A DNA stretch of 64,000 nucleotides from Spongilla lacustris (Eukaryota > Porifera > Demospongiae > Spongillida > Spongillidae). The translations under genes were made by a program, and so were the position numbers. Below, one piece after another: positions 20,726 through 31,126 of this stretch. The stretch covers positions 703,001 to 767,000 of the forward strand of contig OX442421.1 in NCBI GenBank assembly GCA_949361645.1. The letters are read 5' to 3'. Position 1 is the first letter of the stretch, and the number at the start of each line of letters is the position of its first letter. A model generated the notes under the pieces. The model was not told where the DNA came from, made no database searches, and saw only the letters and a list, made by a program, of their open reading frames with translations.

Positions 20726-21877
20726 AGGGAGTGGCTGGCAAATGCGAGTTATTATTAATTCATTATTTAATTCAGTGGCTGTGCATCAAACAGTCCTTAC
20801 GGACTCCCTGATGCCCTGACCTTTCTCCAAACAGGTATTGCTGTGCAAGAGACGAAGGTACATGTATAAACTTGTGCTACCCGGTCACCGACATGGACGC
20901 TGGCATGAATGGTAACTTCTCCTAACTAGAGATAGGGATGACCGGCTTACCCACTGATTAAAGCACCTCTCCAAAGATGTACATGTATGTGTCAAACTTT
21001 AAAAGTACTTACATTATAGTTTTAGAACCAGCATTATTCATTATACACAGTACTCAGTATAAAAGGTGTGCTACCATCCTCCAGCACAGAGGAACTGGCC
21101 TAGATGTGCATTTGCAAAGGCTGGAAGACCCTTTTCAGACATCACGTGGATGTGTACACAAAATTAAAAGAAGAGCCTAACTATTGGAGAGTCATATCGA
21201 AATGATAGAAAGTGTTCTGAATTTATTCAATGCATAGCTGAGGAAGAATGTGCACAACTTTGAAGTGCTATTGAGAAAGGAAATCAAATCAAAGGATCCT
21301 GGCCTATCAAACAAAGGTAAAGCATAGAACAGTACCGGGAAGGTTCATCGTTGGTTTTAGCTTGCAAGGGTGGGCTGACATGCGCTGCTGGTATGATAAT
21401 GTATTTCTGTATGGGGGAGCTAAAAAACTCCAAAGAAGTAACCAAAAACGGACAATGGGTTATGAAAATTCATTTCATCTGAAATGTTCTAACGGTCTAA
21501 TAAACCAACTCCTGGGTCTCCACAACTACCGTAGGCTTTAATGTGGACCTCTTAGCACAGTGCCGGATAAAATGACATCAAAGCTATATCAAAGCGTGCG
21601 TAATATGTTGCAAAGCCCCTCTCCCATTCATCAAGTGACATGAACATGTTCCATCACTTCGATTCAGCAAAAAAATTAAAAATCAATTAGAATAAAGCAA
21701 GCGCTGGGATTAAATGATTGGCAGTAGACCAAAATGCACAATCAATACGTATTCACACATCGAGTATAACTTACCAGTTTCTTAATCGGCTTTTTTCTCT
21801 TTCAAGAACCACTACATCAGTTGCTGCGGAAGCAAGTGAGATGGAGCTGGACAACTGACTGTTAAACATTCTAAACT
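20726..21877. other. Dispersed repeat tail, then no gene recognised
   Basis: To about 20930 the sequence pairs with 18940-19150. Beyond that I see no supported exon, repeat or RNA gene. Confidence 0.4.
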
Positions 21878-21879
21878 GT

Positions 21880-22365
21880 GATCATGACAGCCACACCTCC
21901 AGTTAGCTGCCAGCCAGTGACAGCCACACCCACAATTAGCAGCCAGCCAGTGACAGCCACACCCACAGTTAGCAGCAGACAGCTATCACCAACAGCTTCC
22001 AGCAATGATTATCTCACTGTGGATGGACAGCTTATTTTTAAGCAACAGTTGGCTTTCTAGGCTGGTGGTACTGACCAGCAAGGTGTGGCTAGAGCCCAGA
22101 GGGAGTTGCCTGGTATCATTGAGAAGTATTGAGAGGACGTCTTCAATATTGATGAGACAGGGTTATTTTACAGACAAGCAGCATGAATCGATCAAGGCAC
22201 ATGCACATACATAGCCCATTTGTACATGATGGTACATATGACTTCTCATGTACATAATTTGGAAGGGAAATGGTGCACACTTTAATGATACCTTATTGCA
22301 CCGCAGATGTGCGGGGTGCCAAGAAAGCTTTGGCTGTAATTGTAACTGCATAAGAACGACTGAAG
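21880..22365 (+). mobile_element. pogo/Tigger-like transposase fragment, copy 2
   Basis: It carries tandem 'cagccacacccacagttagcagc' units, then the same transposase segment as copies 1 and 3 (gcaaggtgtggctagagcc, gacgtcttcaatattgatga, gcaccgcagatgtgcgggg). It lacks about 30 bp (acggcagcagttatgg...) present in the other two. Its 'cacactttaatgatacc' at about 22277-22293 is an intact empty site for the MITE found in copy 3. Confidence 0.8.
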
Positions 22366-22494
22366 TGCTCTACCTATGTAGAAAATTAACTTGCGCTAGG
22401 GGGTAATTTTTTACCTAATATGGGTACTAACTTTATGTGGACTCAAACCCGAGCTCATAATATATTAGAAACTGAATAATTTAATGACGCCAAC

Positions 22495-22770
22495 TACGGT
22501 ACTACACAATGTACTCCTATATGGGCAGTGAATAAAATATTACCAACCATCATCAGTACTGGATTAGAAATCTGGTCCAGTACACCAGAATATGAGTGGC
22601 ACAGTGGTAAGCTATGGGCTATCGTGCTCGAGCCACACATATGTGTACCACGCCACACTTACAATTCTAGGTAAGATAGAGAATATGCAGGTATTATTTC
22701 TAAGTGTATTGCTTCCTCTTATCAGTGAGGGCCAACCTGGTGGTGACCTCAAGTTCAGCTACCTCTACTT
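22495..22770 (+). repeat. Dispersed repeat, copy matching 16300-16565 inverted
   Basis: See 16300-16565 for the inverted copy. A short stretch near 28508-28560 ('atatgagtggcacagt') matches the middle of it as well. It overlaps the end of a RING-type exon on the other strand. Confidence 0.75.
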
Positions 22771-22975
22771 CAAATCCAAGATGGAGGTTCTGAGGGAGAA
22801 CACTGGCCCCTCCCACTGGAATGCTGGTGCTTAGTTCACAGGTGGGACATTTGACCACTTGTTGGGAACCACTTTTCTCTATCTCATGATGGAGACATTG
22901 CTGACAGCAAACATTGTAGAATTCTTGGGTCATTGTAGGGCTTGGAGCACACACCACAGAAGATGATGTGTAAAA
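22750..22975 (-). pseudogene. TRIM-type RING finger fragment with a frame break
   Basis: The minus strand reads FCGVCSKPYNDPRILQCL in one frame and CCQQCLHHEIEKSGSQQ, VKCPTCEL, PVGGASVLPQNLHLGFEVEV in another. These are the first and second halves of a TRIM-family RING: C..C, DPRILQC, C..CL, CP.C, then the L..N linker. The frame change at about 22905-22915 removes the usual H..C pair. Either a short deletion or a sequence error breaks it. RING proteins of this type are ubiquitin ligases. Confidence 0.6.
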
Positions 22976-23262
22976 ATGATTCCTTGATAAGCATACTGTA
23001 AGAGATGCCTTATTTTAGTTTGTACATGGTTCCCAGCGCACACATCAATAGGTGACTGAGATACTCATATCTGAGTTTTATTTTACTGACAAGGCAAATG
23101 CCTGATTGACGACCTGATATAGCTAGAAAGGTCAACAACCTTGAGCTTTTACATTCTGAATGCAAAAAAATTAAAATATCCAACCTTCTAAAGATGCTAC
23201 TTATCCGTACATGGATTGCCCTTTACAAAAATATGCTCTATACCCTAATAGTATATGCTGCT

Positions 23263-24395
23263 AAACATTCTAAACTGTGATCATGACAGCCACACCTCCA
23301 GTTAGCTGCCAGACAGTGACAGCCACACCCACAGTTAGCAGCAGACAGCTATCACCAACAGCTTCCAGCAATGATTATCTCACTGTGGATGGACAGCTTA
23401 TTTTTAAGCAACGGTTGGCTTTCTAGGACGGCATCAGTTATGGAGTTACATGGAGAGGCTGGTGGTACTGACCAGCAAGGTGTGGCTAGAGCCCAGAGGG
23501 AGTTGCCTGGTATCATTGAGAAGTATTGAGAGGACGTCTTCAATATTGATGAGACAGGGTTATTTTACAGACAAGCAGCATGAATCGATCAAGGCACATG
23601 CACATACATAGCCCATTTGTACATGATGGTACATATGACTTCTCATGTACATAATTTGGAAGGGAAATGGTGCACACTTTAACTCTTTGAGAGTCAACAC
23701 TGATAACGTAGTTAATTGATTATTTGCCAGTAATGTTTTTAATTATGGCTGCCCGTACGGCCGTAGCTTAGTAGTCGCTGTTCTCGAAGAATCTCGCGGT
23801 TAGCCTCCTTAAAAAGATACAATCTATGATAGAAGAGTGTTTTATGATGTTTGTTATGATATTTGGTGTACTAGCTTGAAAAAAATCGGCAGCTAACAAG
23901 ACCCGATTTAGGTCAAGCGAAGCGGGCAGGGATTCGAAGCCGTATATTGCACATACTACGAAACAGTCGATAAAAACACCATAGTTCTATCCCTTGTTGT
24001 TACCTCTTACGTCCAGACGTTTCAAAAGGCTTCGCTCGCCCATGTTTTAGTAGAAAAAACGGGTGCTAATTTGAAGCTGCTGGTGACGATAGAGACGCCA
24101 TTACGTGTACAGCTGCAGCTGTTCGTTCCCGCTTTCCTTTCAATAAAAAACCAACGCTCCGGTCATAGCTCTATGCCACTAAGGCTTATTGGTATACGGA
24201 GCGTGTAACCGAGCGACACAGACTGGTTTTCTATATGTGTGCATATATATATGCACTTGGCGGTTAACGCAAATTAATTTTTAGTATATATATATATGCA
24301 CTTGGCGGTCAAAGAGTTAATGATACCTTATTGCACCGCAGATGTGCGGGGTGCCAAGAAAGCTTTGGCTGTAATTGTAACTGCAAGAGAACGAC
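23263..24395 (+). mobile_element. pogo/Tigger-like fragment, copy 3, split by a MITE
   Basis: It aligns with copies 1 and 2 (atctcactgtggatggacag; MELHGEAGG and PEGV regions; gacgtcttcaatattgatga). The match stops at 'cacactttaa' (23682) and resumes at 'taatgatacc' (24318), with the MITE between. Confidence 0.85.
23683..24316. mobile_element. TTAA-flanked (piggyBac-type) MITE, 634 bp
   Basis: The insert is bounded by TTAA on both sides (23679-23682, 24317-24320). The two other copies of the host repeat carry a single TTAA here. Ends are CTCTTTGA and its exact inverse TCAAAGAG, with weaker similarity beyond. The 3' end has two direct copies of 'tatatatgcacttggcgg'. There is no transposase ORF. 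TTAA duplication is the hallmark of piggyBac-superfamily integration. Confidence 0.85.
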
Positions 24396-24907
24396 TGATG
24401 TAGAAAATTAACTTGCGCTAGGGGGCAATTTTTTACCTAACAAGGGTACTACCTTTATGTAGGGTAACTTGAACATTATGTTCCTGTACGTAAACATGTG
24501 TTTTGATACATGCGCATATGCATTCCATATTATACGAGTCCCGCGTTTCTTCAACACCGTTAACCAATCATTTCTAAGTGCGCCTGTACTGGCGCCTGTC
24601 ATTCACCGAATGCGCATGTGCTTATAGCGAACACTCGTATGTAATGCAGTCGACCAGTGCTTATAGCGTACAATTTCGCAAGACTTCAGTGATGTCTTTA
24701 AGAACGGCGCTCTTTGGAGACAGTACAGGTTCGATATATGAGATGTTAATAGATTTTGTTTAATGACCAGCGCGATGACCACATCTATAGAGCTCTACTA
24801 TCAGATACGGTGGCGAAACAAGGATGCGGCATCTGGAGCTGTTATCGTTAACAGCGAGGGCGGGGTGGATTGTACTGTGGGCGACGACAATTTAGTATGG
24901 AGACATT
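24396..24907. other. No gene recognised
   Basis: The first part continues the tail shared with the pogo copies ('gaaaattaacttgcgctaggggg' also at 22380). The remainder holds no supported feature. Confidence 0.35.
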
Positions 24908-25456
24908 GTGGGTTCTGGTAAACAAGCTTATTTACCACAAACCAATCGATCCAGATTTATTATAAGCAAAGAGCGTCTTGAAAAAAAGTACCTACAAGGC
25001 AGAGCTGAAACAGTGGCGACAGCTTGCAATAGCAACAATACAACAGCACTACTAGGCATAATGCATCCATCCTGCAGCAACTATGGAAACAGCTGGCACT
25101 ATGGAAACAGCCCTGATCCCAAAAGTGCTCTGAATTTATTAAGTGCCTATCTGACTAAGAACATGCACACCTTCAAAGTACGGTGGCCTGGTAGGTCACG
25201 GAACAAAGTAGTCGACATAGAGCATTGTGTAGTCAACATGTCAACTGCTCTATCTTCTCAGAGTGCCAATCTTTCAGATGTTTTGACAAGGCTGTGGATT
25301 AAATCAGATCCTATTATAAGGTGTCACCGTCAAGTTGTGCACTGTTCATTCTGTGGAGAAGAACATAATGTTCGTTCCTGTCCAAGAAAGCAAGTTATGC
25401 ATAGTAGTTGCCTTTCATCTGAGGATCACCTTTTATCATCTATCTTTCTAAATTAA
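24908..25456 (+). CDS. Unrecognised 182-residue ORF with a CCHC-like zinc knuckle
   Basis: This uninterrupted ORF ends with CSFCGEEHNVRSCPRK, a C-x2-C-x3-H-x4-C knuckle of the type found at the C-termini of MULE/SWIM-type transposases and some gag proteins. Upstream it is Ser/Asn-rich with NLLSAYLTKNMHTFKVRWPG. The start ATG at 24908 is not strongly supported; GTG/ATG alternatives exist. A further open stretch after 'cattcag' at 25778 (HGHTVVFTLQTPMPPVTYIQ to a stop at 25914) may be a 3' exon. It is probably mobile-element derived. Confidence 0.4.
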   Translation: MGSGKQAYLPQTNRSRFIISKERLEKKYLQGRAETVATACNSNNTTALLGIMHPSCSNYGNSWHYGNSPDPKSALNLLSAYLTKNMHTFKVRWPGRSRNKVVDIEHCVVNMSTALSSQSANLSDVLTRLWIKSDPIIRCHRQVVHCSFCGEEHNVRSCPRKQVMHSSCLSSEDHLLSSIFLN

Positions 25457-26935
25457 TAGTAATATAATGATGATGCACAAATAGTTCTGTATACTAAATT
25501 TGATCAAAAAAGTACTACCTGATATGAATTTTCATGATTATAAAATCTTGAATTTGTGGGTTTGATTATTTTTAATGAAATTTAATATAATGTTATTAAC
25601 GGTTATGAATATGATAATATGCACCATGATACCAATACAAATTCATCATTAATTTATTCTAATTCAAAAATGTCATCATAACCTCCCCACTTTTAAACCA
25701 CTGTGTGATGGTGTGATATAGGCTTTGCTGTACTGGCATCTAAGAGACTAGTGTGTGATACCCCGTTTCATTCAGATTCTAGCCATGGTCACACAGTCGT
25801 ATTCACATTGCAAACCCCAATGCCGCCAGTTACATATATTCAGGACTTCCTTCCGTTGGAGAGACCAGAGCCAGTGCATCCTATATTACTACCCAAAACT
25901 ACACCATTTTGGTAAAAATGTTGTTAATTAGGTGATTGAATAATTGTCCCGTGGGGGAGTAAAAGATCGTTTTTTTAGCAGTGTTGCATATGGTGCATAT
26001 GGTGCTCTAGTTCTGTGGCGGCTTTTAGAATACTGTATGAAGACCATAGAAATGAAGATATTGAGGATGATGTACCATAAGAAGAAAGTATGCTCGAAGG
26101 AGGCAAAAGTGATGGAACTGACTCGCTGGAGTGCAAACTGGGCGATGAAGTCTTGAGATGAGAAAAAATGGAGGGTAGAGTAAAAATTGACCAACGTGCA
26201 AAAGACGATTGCACTGACAGGCAGTTCAAGTTCCTCTGGCCTCATGAGGTGGTACAGCTAAAACACAAAACAGAGGAAGATTGCTGGAATCTAATGTTTC
26301 CTGTCGATTGAAGGAAATGAACCTAGGATGTTATGGTACAAGAAATGTTACTGTTCTATCCTTTATCACAATTATCAACTTGAGTGTTGCAACTTTAAAA
26401 ATATGGATCTGATACATTCATAGCGTTGTTCAAAAGTACAATACATGTAAAGTATGCTAGTTATGAATTGGGCACATGGAAATGATCACATTGAATAGCA
26501 ACAGTGATTGGTACAGAACATGTAGTTGCAATTGCCTTAGGATATCATTGCCCTTTTAGTTCATCAATGGATTGACGAACTAAAATCTTTGCTTTACAGG
26601 TTGGAATCCCCTGCTCCTGCTCAAAGAACTTTTTAACGATCGCTTGCATAATTATGTATGTTTGTTTTCAAATCCAATCATCTGATCATTTATGTGTCAC
26701 ATTGAATTCAATTGTGTAAGAGATTTTGATCCAATCGGTGTTACCACAACAACATCCATCTGGTTTGACATCCAACTTCCCAATTGGTTCTTAGGCAGAA
26801 TAGCAGCAATAGATGTATCTATTACCTCACCACTAAATTCTGTCACTTTGTTGGAAGCGGGAGTGTAGGCCACAGCCGGTACCACAGAGTCAAGGAAGCA
26901 CAAAGCCAATGATCTTAAGTGCTTCATAATGCCTA
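25457..26935. other. AT-rich, mostly unassigned; one acidic open stretch
   Basis: Around 26030-26310 the plus strand can be read as acidic, stop-interrupted peptide (YEDHRNEDIEDDVP, EGRVKIDQRAKDDCTDRQFK), suggestive of a decayed ORF. Minus-strand ORFs at the same place look like its shadows. Nothing else is recognised. Confidence 0.3.
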
Positions 26936-26939
26936 TGGC

Positions 26940-27300
26940 AGTTGGGGGGTAAATGAGGCTCAGAACACCATCTCCAGGCTAGCATCCCATGCACCTGCCC
27001 TACCAATAGATTTCCAGTTGCACGTAAATATAGCAGAGAAAGTTGAGGAACCTTTTAACCCAAATGCTTCTTACTTTGAACGAATTACTGATGAAAGAAT
27101 AAAGGTCTGAAACAAGCTAAAGCAAATAGTCAATTGGCACAAAAAAGCAGACGCTAGAATATGACCAGAAACATGCTAACCCAAAAGCCTATAAATTAGG
27201 TGCAAAAGTGCTAAGAAAGGATTTCAAAAAGAAAAAAAAGGAAAGGAGGAAAATTGGAATACAAGTAAGTGGGCCCATTTACTATAACAAAGTGTCTTGG
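26940..27300 (+). mobile_element. Integrase C-terminal-like relic
   Basis: Broken frames read ASHAPALPIDFQLHV, then KLGAKVLRKDFKKKKKERRK and SGPIYYNKVSWKRF. The layout (R.P.LP.D, later G..V...+...KKR+.GK....GP) resembles the end of Ty3/gypsy- or Ginger-type integrases. It is heavily decayed and homology is by pattern. Confidence 0.4.
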
Positions 27301-28830
27301 AAAAGGTTTGTAGAGCAAAAGAACCTATTAAGGAACAACCAACTTTCCTTGACTGATGCAGACAAACTATGCAGGGTAGAGAGATAATCTAAACACTGTT
27401 GGATAGAAAATTTAACGTAGATTACAACTATACTAACCGTAGGAAAAGTTTTATGAATCCTGGTGCCGAAAACTCACCTTTCGGCAAACATACCTCAATG
27501 TATGGGAAAGGTACCAAATAAGGAAAAACCACATGAAAGGGTTGTTATATAAACACTCAACCGCATGGGGTTTGGGGTTTTGCTTTGGGAAGGGGGTGGG
27601 TGCTACTTGCTAAAAAATGAAACGTCTATCTTCTGATTGACTAATTATGGCCAATAAACGACAGGCCTATCTCCACTACGTGGGGTAGGTGCTCTTCCTG
27701 AAGACACCATTGTAAGCTTTATTGAGGATGGTGTGGAACAAGAGGTGAAGAGGCGGGTTGATATCGAGGCTGCTGCAATGACAACAGAAGAAGACGCCTA
27801 AAATTGTCAATTCAGTACTACTCCACTGATCTGTGCAGTACGTCCTGAGCAGGTGCAACATGCTGAACCGACCTCTCCTCAAAGTTCAGAAAGTACCACT
27901 GATAATTCAGATGGAGAAAGCTTAGATCCACAGGACAACGCTATCCCTACTACAAGTACTCAATTTAAGCATATGAAAGATTCAGCTCAGTGCATGACTT
28001 CAGCACAATGGATTGATGAATTTATGGCTGCTGAGGATATGAAACCATAGAGGAGAGATAGCTGAGAAAGAATAGCGATGCAGAAAAAGAAAAGCAGCTC
28101 TAAAAGAAAAGGCTGCATTAGAGCGCATGAAAGCTATAATGAAATCAGGAGGTTGCAAAGGAGCACAATGCTGCACTCCTAGCTTGCCAAATGCTTGTGG
28201 AGGATATTTATCCAGCAACTAGTGGGTCTATCAAATTCATTGATTAGCGTTGAGCCATTATTGCAAACCCATAACTTTGATTAAATTTTTTATGAGATTT
28301 AGTGTTCCTTAATAGGGGTGTGTTCCACATTTGGTCCCTTTGCTTTACTCACTTCAGTCAATTGAAAACCCATGCAAATCGTGTTCATATCCAGAACAAC
28401 AGCTACTTAATTAAAGGCAGGTTCTTTTAGCATACACTATCCTAGAAAAATTGCAGGTCATCAAGAATGGTAAAGAGCAAATTGAAGATGAGTTTACTTA
28501 ACTCAACCAACCACCAAAATATGAGTGGCACAGTCATATGCTAAGGGGCTATTTAGTGGTCTATCTGAGATTGCATTAGGTTAGAAGCAGGAAATATATA
28601 TTAGGCTCAATCGAGGGGGGGGGGGCAAAGAAAAAAAGTGGAACACACCATCGTCCAATGTTGTAAAGCTTAAAGAAAGGATTATGAATCTGCTTTCAAA
28701 ATAAAAATCAGACATAAAAGAAAAAAGATATGAGCGATTTAAAAAGGGGCGTAGGGGGTACCCCCCTACGCCCATTACCATTTTCGCATCATTTCTGTTA
28801 CGCGGCGGATTTACACAGGAGTAGCATTAA
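27301..28830. other. Decayed ORF fragments, poly-G run and a near-perfect palindrome
   Basis: An open stretch at 27853-28050 (SESTTDNSDGESLDPQDNA) and a Lys/Glu/Ala-rich one to about 28150 look like the tail of a transposase or gag ORF. A G13-14 run lies at about 28615-28628. A near-perfect palindrome (gggcgtaggggg / cccccctacgccc) lies at 28747-28773. The piece at 28508-28560 is a fragment of the 22495 repeat. Confidence 0.35.
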
Positions 28831-29047
28831 TCTATTCCTCCCAGCCAAAGAACTTCACTGAGATCTCACACATAATCGTTAGACAGACACTAGTAAAACC
28901 GGCAGGGGTGAATTTATCGTTTAACCCCCTCGTAGTGTTGAGAACAACCACGAGCAGGTTAAACTTAAATCCATCACTGCCAGTTTTACTAGTGTCTAAC
29001 GATTATGTGTGGAATCTCAGTGAAGTTCTTTAGCTGGGAGGAATAGA
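28831..29047. mobile_element. Foldback MITE, about 217 bp
   Basis: Inverted arms of about 75 bp (tctattcctcccagc... and ...gctgggaggaataga; 28831-28907 and 28973-29047) flank a loop of about 65 bp. Within the arms 'cactagtaaaac' and 'acataatcgttaga' match precisely. No ORF was found. Confidence 0.85.
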
Positions 29048-29258
29048 TCCCATCTATCTATGGTGACTCACATGCAAGCACATTTATTTACTCGTGTTGT
29101 GTAAAGTTTATTTGCCAAAAGCAACACATGAGCTAGACATTGTATTGTTGTATAAGATGCTCAAACATCGGAGAGAGCAACCTTTATGAACGCTGTGAAC
29201 CAAGCACACTAGATGTTTAAAATTTCATTTAGGCAGATATGGACTGTAGTTTATTAAC

Positions 29259-30089
29259 ATATGGGAAAGTTTACGAGAAAAGGGACCTAGCGTTTATTAT
29301 AAAAAAGTATAATAAAAATGCATTACGTTTGATTTGCTATAACTTCCGAACAGTTAACGCTATCAACTTCCTATTTTCAACAATTCATACTGCACCATAT
29401 CTCTATGGTAAAATACAATTTGGAGTCCTGCACTTGCTCCGTGTCAGTATTGCAACGTTCGATACCCCACTGGGTTCAAACCCGCCATAACTTTTGGTAG
29501 GAGTAATCAATTCGCTTCAAATTCGGTTTGTAGGTAGAGAGGTCCTATACCTATCGATTTGTTCTGTTCGTTAATTTTTATGCCATCCATTACGGAGATA
29601 CAGTTGAACAAACTACGTGCACGTTTTCCCGCTTGATTCGCGCCAATGTTATAATCCCCGCCTCCCCATACATTGAGCGAAACGCAATTTGCCCAAATCA
29701 TTGGCGCGAATCGAGCGCGAAAATGGGCACGAAGTTTGTTCAACTGTATCTCCGTAATGGATGGCATAAAAATTAACGAACAGAACAAATCGATAGGTAT
29801 AGGACCTCTCTACCTACAAACCGAATTTGAAGCGAATTGATTACTCCTACCGAAAGTTATGGCGGGTTTCAACCCAGTGGGGTATCGAACGTTGCAATAC
29901 TGACACGGAGCAAGTGCAAGACTCCAAAATGTATTATACCATAGAGAAATGGTGCAATATGAAGTGTTGAAAATAGGAAGGTGATAGCGTTAACTGTTCG
30001 GAAGTTATGGCAAATCAAACGTAATGCATTTTTATTATACTTTTTTATAATAAACGCTAGGTCCCTTTTCTCGTAAACTTTCCCATATA
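29259..30089. mobile_element. Foldback element, about 830 bp, same family as the giant foldback
   Basis: Left arm 29259 to about 29650 and right arm about 29700-30089 are near-identical inverted copies starting ATATGGGAAAGTTTACGAGA. Internal landmarks such as 'caacgttcgataccccac' and 'aattcgcttcaaattcgg' occur in both arms and again in the ends of the element at 31127-39733. The open frames within it are mirror images of each other and not genes. Confidence 0.9.
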
Positions 30090-31126
30090 ATCTGCTCTAA
30101 ACTAAATAAATTGATATGTATTCGTCAGTTGATTGTTTTTTGGGAACAGCTAAATAAGAAGTGCTGTATCACCAGATTGCTTCTTTAAAGTACACCGAAG
30201 CTCATTTTGGCATCTCTGAAATATCAACTGAAAGTGATATGACACTGAAATCAGGGACCTTATCCAATGATCATGAATACACTAGCCAAAAAGAATGATG
30301 GTGTTAATTATCAGGATAAAACACCGGTGCCCTTATTACCAGTTACTGTGGGCTTGAACTTTCAAGGTCCAATTATGAGCAGTCCAACTTGTACATATTA
30401 TCAAATTTTTCATTCAAGCCAATACAGGGATAACAGTAACCAAACGTACACATGCACCAAACACAAAAAAAATACCAGGGCTACCCATTAAATATGAGCC
30501 ATTAACCATCTAAAGTTGCTTCCAACTCTTGTTTTGGTTACGTAGTACCATTCATTTTTTGTATTTGAAAAATTGCAATTTAATAATTGATGAATCTTAT
30601 GTACAAATCCATGACTATAGCTTAAATTATAAATGACCACAAACAAATACCGGAAAGTTTGCAGTGTACCAACTAATTAAAAACATTAAAATGGGCCTCA
30701 ACTAACATGAAAACCAATTTCATGGACCCAGTGTTAAAAATGTATAACTTTACATCCTTTTGAGATCTTATATCCCTTTTTCTGTGTTACAGCACTTCGG
30801 AAACATCCTGTAACTCACTTGTACACGCAACACATTTGAACTTCCACGCAGAGTATCGTCACTGCAGAACCTGTGTCCAGCAACATATCGTGTCCAAGAC
30901 CACCACTGCATTGGTTAAACTTACATGCGGGGCCAGTGGTATAAATCCCTGCTAATAGATGCATATAGTTTGTGTAATAAATCATAAATGCATACAGTGA
31001 TTGAGTAATGCAACATAAATGTACAAGACCAAGTATGACCTATTTATTTTAGTGCTAAATGTAGTTCTCATACAACACTTTGATGTGAGTCCATTTGCAG
31101 AACTCAAGTACCTATTTTGATAGAAG
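30090..31126. other. No gene recognised between two foldback elements
   Basis: AT-rich sequence of about 1 kb. A short open frame at 30267-30491 has no supporting features. Confidence 0.4.

Noticed and set aside
26697..26927. Minus-strand 76-residue ORF
   Set aside because: It has no recognisable motif or splice context and lies in a transposon-relic area. It could not be told apart from chance.
29440..29480. tRNA-like B box (gggttcaaaccc) in the foldback arms
   Set aside because: There is no A box, acceptor stem or cloverleaf around it, and the same motif recurs only as part of the foldback ends.
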